Positions 1 to 13,700 of a stretch of 14,215 nt of DNA are shown piece by piece. Within the stretch, counting starts at the first letter, position 1. Every line of letters starts with the position of its first letter. The translations under genes were made by a program, and so were the position numbers. The notes under the pieces were generated by a model. The model was not told the origin of the DNA and made no database searches. It saw only the letters and a program-made list of their open reading frames with translations. The DNA comes from Phoronis ovalis (taxonomy: Eukaryota; Phoronida; Phoronidae): the NCBI GenBank assembly GCA_028565635.1, contig JAOXYB010033619.1, forward strand, positions 1 through 14,215, read 5' to 3'.

Positions 1-322
1 TTCCGATACTAAGAACAGAACCTTATTTAATAAACTGGCGAAGTTGTGCATAGGAACTCTTCCCAGATCTCTAGTAATAAATAAAAAATCAGCAGCTTGC
101 TGTGAATAAGTATAGCTTTAAATAATCAAGGTTTTATAAAAAAAGTATAAACAGCAAGATGCTACTAATACAGTAAGTCTGTACTGACAAGATTTCTAAA
201 ACAATTCCTTTTCAATTCATGAATTTTTTTATAATTAATACATGACTTGTGCATCATTTTTTTATTCTTAATACATGTACATTTTTTTTTTAAAAGTTTG
301 ATGTTGTAATGTTACCATACAG
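1..322 (+). other. TMEM245 intron (3' end)
   Basis: AT-rich sequence with poly(T) runs leading to the acceptor at 322. I see no coding block or structured element. Confidence 0.6.
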
Positions 323-4658
<4,336 letters not shown>

Positions 4659-4745
4659 ATGTGAAGGGTAGTCTAATTTTCTTTCAGTTTGCATATGTAA
4701 GCAGTAGTCTTCTGTAAGTGAATGTCCTGTTTAGACATTAATCTG

Positions 4746-4751
4746 ATTAAA
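4746..4751 (+). terminator. Proximal poly(A) signal candidate, ATTAAA
   Basis: ATTAAA about 90 nt after the TMEM245 stop, followed by a T/GT-rich stretch (agttttttgtatgacagttt). It would give a short 3' UTR that excludes the 4808 hairpin. Confidence 0.4.
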
Positions 4752-4807
4752 CTTTCTTAATAGTTTTTTGTATGACAGTTTTTATTTTAATTGTCTATTT
4801 CATTCAA

Positions 4808-4833
4808 AAGAAAGTAGCAGAAGCTACTTTCTT
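4808..4833 (+). other. Perfect 11-bp hairpin in TMEM245 3' UTR
   Basis: AAGAAAGTAGC at 4808-4818, loop AGAA, GCTACTTTCTT at 4823-4833, with no mismatch. It lies about 150 nt past the stop codon, between the proximal and distal poly(A) candidates. It has no long T run directly after it and is too short for a microRNA precursor. A role in mRNA stability or protein binding is only inference. Confidence 0.5.
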
Positions 4834-5493
4834 GAAATTATACACACAATATGATTAATTTGCACATATTATATTGCTGCATAACTAAGAATTCTGGTAC
4901 TAACTGTGGATTGATGGAAGAATCTACTTGTATTTCACAGTACATACTTTTTTTCAGGGCATTCAGTGACACAGACACAAATATTGTTAGTTGAGCAGCT
5001 ACCACCAGATGGATGACGTTCTCTGTACTCTTGTGGTAGTCAGATCTGTGGAGCCATGTTATGACATATATATCACATTTGTATCCCATTGCATGATGTA
5101 TTGTCTTGGTTAATATGTATAATTTTTTAATTACAATGCAATATTTTTCTGCAGACAAGTAAAGGTCTATTTATAGTTTCATAGTCAGTGAACACACATG
5201 TTGCAAGTTTACGCAACAAGGAGTTTCTAATTTGAATTACTAGTTTTACAGTTCATTTATTTGTTTGCGACCCCATTAGTTGGTTATAGTTTGTCATACT
5301 TTGAGATTTTACTAGAAATAAGTTACAAACATAGGGAAGTTACATAATTATTTATCTTAAAGATTTGTAGTAAGTGTACCTTTGTAATATTCAATGTATA
5401 GTATTTGTGTGTGATGTTTGACTATTTCCCCATGGGATCACTATCCTTACATTTTGGTAGGGGTGTGTGGCCCAAGGGATCCAAACTCTATAG

Positions 5494-5695
5494 CCCTGAA
5501 ATATCCCCAGAATTGCCAAAACACCCACCCTGAAATATGTTAGGTGAAAAAAATCAAATCTGAAATAGTTTAAAATGTTAAAATACTGCACAAAAATCGT
5601 ATTTTTTTCAAAACAATCAAATCCCAACCTTGAAATATCCCTTCAGCACAAAATACCCACCCTGAAATATCCTAGAGGGCAAAAAACACCCTGAA
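5494..5695. repeat. CCCTGAAATATCC repeat patch
   Basis: Four near-identical copies of CCCTGAAATATCC begin at 5494, 5528, 5628 and 5660, plus a partial CCCTGAA at 5689. Two copies share the longer prefix ACCCACCCTGAAATAT. Spacing near 33 bp within each pair suggests a small internal duplication or a fragment of a dispersed repeat inserted in the 3' UTR. Confidence 0.55.
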
Positions 5696-5944
5696 GGGGC
5701 ACATTTATATATACATTTGTATTGGAAGTAATCGGCCCGGCTATTTTTACATACAGCATGGGCTAAAGGTCCTGGTTATAGGTCTACGAAACTGCATTTT
5801 ATTTTTTAGTATTTTATTTAGATCAAATGTTGCTTCCTACCTGTGTAATTTTAACTGAAATACACACTAGCTAACAGTTCATTCAAAATGAATATAAACT
5901 TGATTTTTGGCTTCTAAAGCAATGTTTCACTTTTTGTTGTGAAA

Positions 5945-5950
5945 AATAAA
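5945..5950 (+). terminator. Poly(A) signal candidate, AATAAA (intermediate)
   Basis: AATAAA within aaaaaTAAAtctg. The downstream sequence is A/T-rich without a clear GT-rich element, so this is weaker than the 6706 site. Confidence 0.2.
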
Positions 5951-6036
5951 TCTGAAAAAGTATTTGAAAATATATAAATTAATTTGAATTTTTCAAATGT
6001 GGGATTTTTGAAGTAAAAATGTTTGTGACTTGGGCC

Positions 6037-6065
6037 TGATTTTTACTTGTTAAAAGTAAAAATCA
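6037..6065 (+). other. Perfect 12-bp hairpin, long 3' UTR
   Basis: TGATTTTTACTT at 6037-6048, loop GTTAA, AAGTAAAAATCA at 6054-6065. A third partial copy of the arm (AAGTAAAAAT) lies just upstream at about 6011. The arms are AT-rich, so this could be a foldback remnant rather than a selected RNA element. Confidence 0.4.
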
Positions 6066-6705
6066 TATAAAACCAATAGGTGTCACTCAGTTAATCTTAA
6101 CCAAATTACCTTGGATGAGACCTTCTCAACAACCAAGCTAAATGCATATGAATAGGTGACATCCTTTTGCAATTTGAAAATTTGAAAAAAATTGACATAG
6201 CTTGAATGTTTTAGTTTTTCGGCAAAGAAAACGTCTATTTTGAATGCTGCATTAGAGTCATGTTACATAATTAATAGATTGGAAAGCATATAATGTACTG
6301 AGAAATATTATACAAAGACTTCATCATCTGGATGTAACTGTTATGTTCACGCAGACCTATAATATTTCATCATGCACGTAATCCATTCACTGAGGCGATT
6401 CACATTATTTTTTGCAGTTCCTTAGACATGCAGTAAGCATCTATACCCCCCACCCATTTACAACTGAATGTAACTGAATATATATAACATGGTTATTTTA
6501 GAAATTATTGTTTTAATGTTGTTTTTACGAGATACTAGATTAATTTCCTGACCAATTTCTTGTATTGTATCATGATTTAAAGTGACAATATGAATGTTGA
6601 TTATATTTATTTGTGCTTTTGTTATAAGTCTCAGGTGCTGTACTTTACTTTATAGAAGAATGTTTTATCATGCTTGTTAAAGAAGTGCTTATTTATTTTG
6701 ACAGA

Positions 6706-6711
6706 AATAAA
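6706..6711 (+). terminator. Distal poly(A) signal candidate, AATAAA
   Basis: AATAAA followed at about 15-35 nt by a GT/T-rich stretch (gtttgtgtcaagttattttg), the usual arrangement for cleavage near 6725-6735. It would close the TMEM245 transcript just before the probable promoter of the next gene. Confidence 0.5.
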
Positions 6712-6850
6712 AATTGAATCGTTTGTGTCAAGTTATTTTGTTCTATTTTTCTATTCTTTCTGTTATGGCATTCCCAGAGTCAGTTATCTCCCTTGTGGGA
6801 AATAAAATATCGTTTGACTATAAAATTGTAGGAGCGAAGTTACTGTATCA

Positions 6851-6858
6851 TCACATGA
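6851..6858. promoter_or_regulatory. M-box / CLEAR-like E-box TCACATGA
   Basis: TCACATGAC matches the MITF/TFE-family M-box (TCAYRTGA). It lies about 130 bp upstream of a candidate first-exon donor and 790 bp upstream of the V-ATPase start codon. MiT/TFE factors are known activators of V-ATPase and lysosomal genes in flies and mammals. The octamer core also occurs at about 1523 and 10154 in introns (7 of 8 and 8 of 8 matches), so the sequence alone is not proof. Confidence 0.35.
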
Positions 6859-6859
6859 C

Positions 6860-6978
6860 TTTAGATTATAGATTATAGATGACATAGTCATTTGATTTTG
6901 TCAGTCTGGTCTTGTAATCGTTCTGAACCAAATTTGTTTTAATTCATTTGGAGAGAAGATTTAGCGAAATAAAGAGTG
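6860..6978 (+). promoter_or_regulatory. Probable non-coding first exon / promoter region of the V-ATPase a gene
   Basis: The coding exon begins just after a 3' splice site (7625), so a 5' UTR exon must lie upstream. The best donor I see is GAGTG|gtgagt with the exon end at 6978. No TATA box in a convincing position is visible, and the 5' limit given is nominal. Transcription start data would be needed to place it; this is inference from splice-site quality and the short gap to the preceding gene. Confidence 0.35.
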
Positions 6979-7625
6979 GTGAGTTGTTTAACGCCATCCT
7001 GAGTTCCTTCATACGTACATCTCCGGGTATTTTGGGGCACATTTTACATTAATTTCAGTTTTCTTCATCCGGTATTTTAATATTTTTTCATAAATATACC
7101 TTATGTTCAACATATACATGATATAGTCATAATAATTCCCATTGACTTGTAATTTTGTTACAAAAAAGTATTAATCAGGGTAACTTTTAATTAAAGTAAC
7201 TGCGAGTTGGTTAATTCTGACTTTATGACAAGTAGATAAATGAAAAAAGGCAGTAGCCAATAGGCAACTAAAAAAGGGAAAGAACATTTTTCCACTTCTT
7301 CGATGATTTGGGAGTGACTTATAGTTATAAATTATACTACTTGTTTTTTTCAAAACTTTGTTTACCAAAATGACAAAGCGGAGACTATGGGAAGAAAAGG
7401 ACCACCTGAAGTGTGATGAACTGTTCATCTATGCGGAGTGTTTTCCTGTAACTTGAATGATGTAATACTAAGTTTAATTACGTTTTTGGTGACCAGTGCC
7501 AGTGGTCAAGAATCTTATTTGTTCATGAAGTAGGGGCTAGCTTTAGTTAAACAATATACCGTTAATAAATACAAAGAATAGTACTAGATAGAGCATTCAA
7601 TGAACCTCTCTGATATTTTTTGTAG
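6979..7625 (+). other. Putative 5' UTR intron of the V-ATPase a gene
   Basis: About 650 bp between the proposed donor at 6979 and the acceptor tatttttTGTAG ending at 7625. No conserved coding block is visible. A minus-strand open frame at 7171-7428 has no family signature. Confidence 0.4.
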
Positions 7626-7628
7626 TCC

Positions 7629-7637
7629 ATGATATAA
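7629..7637 (+). promoter_or_regulatory. Two-codon upstream ORF (ATG ATA TAA)
   Basis: The exon that carries the main start begins TCC-ATG-ATA-TAA, and only 7 nt separate this stop from the main ATG. The upstream ATG has a poor context (T at -3), while the main ATG is in GCCATGG. Leaky scanning should favour the main start. Such a minimal uORF may slightly damp translation. Confidence 0.45.
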
Positions 7638-7644
7638 CCTAGCC

Positions 7645-7761
7645 ATGGGGTCTTTGTTCAGAAGTGAGGAGATGACATTATGTCAGCTCTTCCTGCAATC
7701 AGAAGCAGCTTATGCATGTGTATCAGAGCTTGGAGAACTGGGTCTTGTTCAGTTTAGAGAT
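7645..7761 (+). CDS. ATP6V0A1: V-ATPase a coding exon 1
   Basis: The ATG at 7645 lies in a strong Kozak context (GCCATGG). Acceptor at 7625 and donor GAT|gtaagt at 7762. It encodes 39 codons, [12 protein letters not shown] to GLVQFRD, phase 0 out. The FRSEEM motif and the ELGELG turn are nearly invariant in animal subunit a proteins. Confidence 0.95.
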
Positions 7762-10700
7762 GTAAGTATACCTTTAATACATGCCAGCAATTGTTTATAT
7801 ATTTTATGAAGCAAGTTCCAATGTTATGTTATTATTTAATTAGATGCTCATCTGGGATACATTGGAATTCATACATATGTTTTATTTGTAGTTAAATCCA
7901 GATGTGAATGCTTTCCAAAGAAAATTTGTAAATGAAGTGCGAAGATGTGATGAAATGGAAAGGAAATTACGTAAGTACCTGAGATAAGTGTCATAGATTA
8001 GCTGTGTTAATGATGATAATATAATATAGCTGCAGAAGAAACCCAGTCTTAGACTCTTTGGTAGCCATTTACACAGAAAGTGACACATGGATGGTATGTT
8101 TTATGCATGTGTGAACGGTAGTCAGGTGGAATAAAAGTAGTCAATGTTGAATTTCTGTCCACAGAGAGTATCCAGAGGGTGATAAAGAATTCAGGCGATA
8201 GGGATTACACATTTTTTGAAGGCACTTTAACTGTGAATTGATAGCTAGTGTCCAGGATGTTTGGCTATTGCATCACAAGTCAAATTATCAAGAGGGGTAG
8301 CATGAAACCAGGCTAAGCAGAAACAAAGATAAGGTCACAAGCTAGAGCAATAGATTGGTTTCCTCTTACCGAAATATGCTATAAAGTCAACTACACTATT
8401 GAATTTTTTCTGGACTGTCTATGCTATAAAATAATTCACTTTACTTTAACTTTGCATTGTAGGGTTTCTGGAAAAAGAAATCAAGAAGGATAGTATTCCT
8501 ATGTTAGACACGGGTGATAATCCTGATGCTCCTGCTCCTAGAGAAATGATAGATTTAGAGGTAAAACTTCCATAAATAAAAGTGTCGTATTACAATATTT
8601 TGAGTTGCAAATTTTCTGTATTATTTTATGTAATTGATTCTCCCCAAGTTTATAAACCCCTATTAATTGTTAGATGTTATTGCTTTGCCTAAGGAGATGT
8701 GATGTCAAGCACGTACCTTATATGGACTAAACGAATGTTGTCTTGTAGGCAACTTTTGAAAAACTTGAAAATGAGATGAAAGAAGTAAATGCCAATTCAG
8801 AGGCTTTGAAACGAAATTATTTAGAATTAACTGAACTCAAACATATCCTGCGAAAGACACAAACATTCTTTGACGAGGTAAGAACACAAATTTAAAATAT
8901 TAGTCCTGTTCTATGGTAACAATGTGAATTGTATAAACATACTAAAGTCATTATGATTACATATTTGGTGAATATTTTCTGCTTATGTTAAAGATCTGAC
9001 CTGCATAGACATGTTAGCGAGGTATTGATCCATATGCAGGAATAATCAATACCTGCTTTGCATAAATTGTGACACTGCCTCATTAACATACTGAGAACGC
9101 TTGATTATAATATATGGTGGACATTTCTGCTTGTTATCAAACAGGAATAGTGCTCTCCTTTCCAAAATAACTTCATCTGCTTTAAAAAAAGAAATGCCAA
9201 ACATGTCAATAGGCACCTTTAATATTCATGTGTAAAATTAATGCTTTGACCTTTAATAATTATAGTAATATCACTAATCTATTTCTATGAGTGCTTGTAT
9301 TGAATTTAGGGGATTTTGAAGTGGGAAGGGAAGTCTTTAATGTTGTTGTTAAATTAGCTTTCTCTTTAAAAGTTTAGAATAAGTTTATTAAATTTTTTAG
9401 TGTAAATTATAGAATTATATATGTTGTCATTTCCTCAGTTGACCACTGTCTTCTAGATTTACATTCGTTGTATGCCATATATAGTGCTCTAAGTATTATT
9501 AGATTAGACTGTCTCAAGAAGAATTTTCTTTGATAGACTTGCTCAAAAGGAAGTTATATTTCATTATTTCAGTATAAGTTCATGTTTTTAAGCAAGTTTG
9601 TGAAAAAATTTGAAGATTCTTTTAAAAGTTTTACAGAATCAAGAAAATCATATAATTCTTGTACAAGTCTATTTCTTTGCCAAACATTATTTAATAAGTG
9701 CAGATTTAAGTGTGGCATTTGTTTTAAAAATGTAGTCACTCTGAATGCACTCTCAAATAAAGTGAATGAATTATTTCCTGAATAAATATTCATCTGTTAT
9801 TCCAGAATATTTTTTTGAAAACAATTGAAATTTTAGTCACTACAAAACACAAAAATAATGCATACATTCAATGCTGTTGAAGCCATGTTGAAATATTTCC
9901 TAGTCTGATAACAATGGCCTCCCTTATCTAAAGTAGTAAATATCATTTAATATACACACTGTTTTTAATTACCTGATGGATGAGATAGATTGCTATCAGA
10001 GAGAAAAATGTCAACCGTGGCACCTTTGATGTAAGCTTAAATTCATTTCTTATGTAGCTGAATAAACTTTGATAACGTCGGACTCAATATTTGCTTTTTT
10101 GTCATTTCTTATTTCTATTCCTAGATTGGTTTTGCCATTGTTGTGAGGAACTATCATGTGACTTTTTGGTACTGTTATCATCACTTCTGATTTCAGTATC
10201 ATATGTCACCTTATAATTCTATAATTTATGGACATAATTCATTCTCTTAATCTTGTTATAAGCTTTCCCTAATATTCTATTGTGTTTTGCAGGTTGAAGC
10301 AGCTTTAAGTTTTTATCATATTTAAGACCCCTCTAAAGGTTACAATGGTAACTAAATTAATCAGTAATTAGTATCAGGTCAATCATGTAATGATGCAGGT
10401 GTTGATACTGTATCCATTGCATTTGGGTTACATACATCAGTTGTTAATGCATGTTTCCCAAGTGTATTGTAAAAAAAAATAAAACATTTTTATAACTTGT
10501 TAGCATTGTAACCTTTTGTTCAGTTCAGCTGTGCACTACTGTTTACATTTCTGCATCAAGTGTTTTATTTTTTTGATTTGTTAAAAATGCAATGTAACGT
10601 AGTCTAGCTGGTATTCATTGCTTTTATTCTGTGCTATTTATTAGCATGCTTGCACTTGTCTTGTCTGTGCTGCTGTGCCATAAACCTTCTTAGTCTCTAT

Positions 10701-13700
10701 ATCATGTCATGTATCTTTAGTCAAGTGGCAGTTACAAAATTTGGTCTACTTCCATTTACTATTAAAGTTGGGCTTCTCTAAAAGCCAAATGACAGTTATA
10801 TCTTTGACCTTGAAGTTGTCAAAACATAATATGATGTCTTGTACGCATGATATTATTGTGTACGAATGTGTAGACATTTTTCTAATTGCAGTATGATAAA
10901 CCAAAAGTATTTACTACATACTGCAAAAAAAATAGAAGATTTATGGTACTTTAGATACTGATATTTATACCTAATAACAGTGGATAAATGGAACAACTAT
11001 TCATAGCACAAAACATACAGATTTTGATTTGTTAAAATTCTGTTTAATATGCAAAAGTATGAAATATTACACCTGACATTTTAAGTGCACTTGTGGTGGT
11101 TGTTCCAAGTTTGTTTTCAAGTTTGGTTTATCTGTTTAGTTTTGTTTATGTATTATTATCCTGAGGGAAGGGTTTTTTATGGGGTCCACATTTATTTGTA
11201 TGTCAGGCTGAAATTCATCAACATCAACAGGCTATGCATGACCCCACCATGACAGAAGAATCCGTTGGCTTACTGGGAGAAGACGGCATGAGACATGCAG
11301 GACACGCGTTACGTTTAGGGTGAGATTTGCATGTTGTTCTAGTGTTTAAATCTTGGCAGGACACATCTCCAAAGCAATGATTGCATGAAGTAAGGTTTTT
11401 CACTTTTTCCTTTTGTACTCCTAGGTTCACTGAATGGAGATTGAAATTCTTATCATTGTCCAGTTCCTAGTATATGTTAATCCGTTAATTGGTGTAGATA
11501 TCTATGTGTACAGCATAGGCTGATCAATGTTTGCATACAAAATAGGCATGCCTTTAAATTTGTGTCAGTATTACATTGGCAAGGAATTATAGCTAGAGTA
11601 GAGATGGCTTAAGAAATTATTATTTCATTTTCTGAAAAACAAAAAATAAGACAATTGTAGATAAATTAAATATGTCATCATTTTAAATAACATTATAATA
11701 AATATTAAGTATTAATATCTGTGTTCATTGCCACACTAATAATAAAGATTAGGAACCGGACATTGATAAAGATTAGCAACCGGACATTGATATTAGGTTT
11801 GGATTGCCTTTTATTGTTTAAGGTAGGTATGCATTCTTTTTACCTCTTTATTGCTATGCTAGCTGCCCAGAATCTCCCATCTATGATGTGTATCTACAAT
11901 CATTAACTTAAATATCTGAAGCTATGGTATAGGGAATTTCTGACCACATTGACATTGGTAAGTAACAAATTTAAATGTTCCAAATTAAATAATTCTGACT
12001 TTAGCAATTGATTCTGTTCAAACCTTTAATCCAATTTCTTATAATTGTAATTTTCCCTGCTTTTCTATTAGCAGATTTACATCAGGCATATGTATTTGAT
12101 TCTGATCGATGCAGAATGACACAAAGAGAACATGTTGCAGAAAAATTAAAATTCCTTCCGTATAATGCAACATTCCTCACTGAGACTAATTCTGGACTGT
12201 GTGAAAAGGGTTTGAACTAAAAGTAAGAAAAAACGATTGTGGCGCATGCATTCAAAATTTAAAAGATTAATTTAACTGCTTCTGTCCTTGGCTTATTGTG
12301 GTGTGCACTAGCTGCAAAATGTAGAGGTGTATTGTTGTATTAATAGTGGCTCCTGGTACATGTAAGTACAAGGTCATGCATAACATTGCTGTTTCAACAA
12401 GGGTAATAGGTCTAGCATATATAGAATTAAAGTTAAATTTTTATTTTATCTCATCTCGGTCTTCTACTATTTAAACATAAATAAATAGCTTTTTACGTGG
12501 TTTCGTATTATGCAGTGTCTTGGTAACGTCATGAAACAAAAGTATTCCCGATATAAAAGTTTCTGGAGAAAAGCAATGCAACGTACTGTGTTTCCTACGC
12601 TATACCCTGTACTGATAAAATAGAACTGAATGAACATCTCCATAATTTCAGATACATTTGCTTGTCCCTGCTAACAAAATGTTTACATTTAAAGATTTAC
12701 TATTCTATGCATAAATGTACCTTTGCAAATGCAAAACTTTCCAAAATATAGATTCTAATGCTTTCTGTATCAGAGATTCTTTTCAATGTCCAAACTTTTG
12801 TAACACTTGTCTTACACAGGAGGTCGCTTTAGCAACAGGACAGGCTTTGAGTATTAGTTTCGGCTAACCAAATTATACTTTGCACTCACTTTATAAATAC
12901 ATTCACAAAATGAATACATTTAGGATTACTTGTTTTGTAAATTAGAAAAGCTTGAATACACTTTTGAAAAAGTAAGTTATATGCTTCGTCCATTCATTAC
13001 AAAACTAATTTTAACATGTTTCATCCTGATTTTGCAAAAAATACCTCTGTTTTTCATTGTTAAATATTGGCGATATTGCATCCATTCATTGCAAAATGTC
13101 ATAGTGTACCGTGGAAACTGTAGCACCATTTTTGTATAATTATCCATCTACAATAGGCTTTAAAGACTATAACCACCATTTATTTTCTTAATATATGCTA
13201 GACCTATTGCCCTTGGTTTCAGTCCGTAGCTGTTCATTCGTACTGGGATCACTGCCGGGTCGCTTAGGTGTTTAGGTTCAGTGCTGGGCATGTAATAAAA
13301 TTGTTGCATGTACAATTATACAGATTCTGCTTTTTGATAGAGCCACATTGTATTCATAATAGAGGTAAGTCTTCTCCTATCATACAGTATTAGGACTGTT
13401 CCACTTTTTGTTGTACAAGGGGGAAAGGCAATATTTAGAATGGCCCACCACCCATAATATATTAATGCTTTATTACATACTACTGTATTGATTAGAATCC
13501 CACCAACCATATTTCTTTTATTGAAATGACTTCCTCCCCTTCCAAACATCTAAAAGCGGAAAACCCTAATCTGAAATTGACTACGAACCTCATCTTCTTT
13601 TGCTTTGCACAGCTGATACTGGAATCCTTGCAGGATAGATGACAAATCATTTCAGTACCTGTCCTTTTCTTCATGTTTTTTAGTTTCATTCGCTTGCAGG

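Larger units (their letters stand above)
4659..6730 (+). other. TMEM245 3' UTR (short and long forms possible)
   Basis: No coding block is visible from the TGA to the next gene. It contains a perfect hairpin at 4808-4833, a repeat patch at 5494-5695, a second hairpin at 6037-6065 and AATAAA/ATTAAA signals at 4746, 5945 and 6706. Reading frames on the minus strand (4838-5158, 5391-5627) show no splice context or known domain. The UTR extent is inference. Confidence 0.5.

Noticed and set aside
9020-9054. AGGTATTGAT / ATCAATACCT inverted repeat as a microRNA precursor
   Set aside because: The stem is only 10 bp with a 15-nt loop and does not extend; too short for a precursor.
9569-9793. Overlapping open frames on both strands (67 and 74 codons)
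   Set aside because: No known domain, no splice signals in phase, and open frames of this size are expected by chance in 14 kb.
10294-10324. Strong acceptor tgttttgcag followed by [10 protein letters not shown]
   Set aside because: A TAA follows after ten codons and the other frames also stop at once; no usable donor.
10400-10429. Exon-like [10 protein letters not shown] reading after gatgcag, ending like exon b (LHLG)
   Set aside because: The only GT available leaves the block in phase 1, not the phase 2 required, and the peptide is too short to fill the loop.
12821-12868. Acceptor-like cttacacag followed by [15 protein letters not shown]
   Set aside because: Ends in TAA with no donor, so it cannot be an internal exon; no family similarity.
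13223-13267. 45-nt block with ggtttcag acceptor and ttag|gtgttt donor
   Set aside because: Its phase 0 reading ends in TAG and its length is wrong for the phase 2 exit.
13237-13280. GC-richer patch with GGTTCAGTGC resembling a tRNA B box
   Set aside because: No matching A box at the right distance and no cloverleaf stems found; not called a tRNA or SINE.
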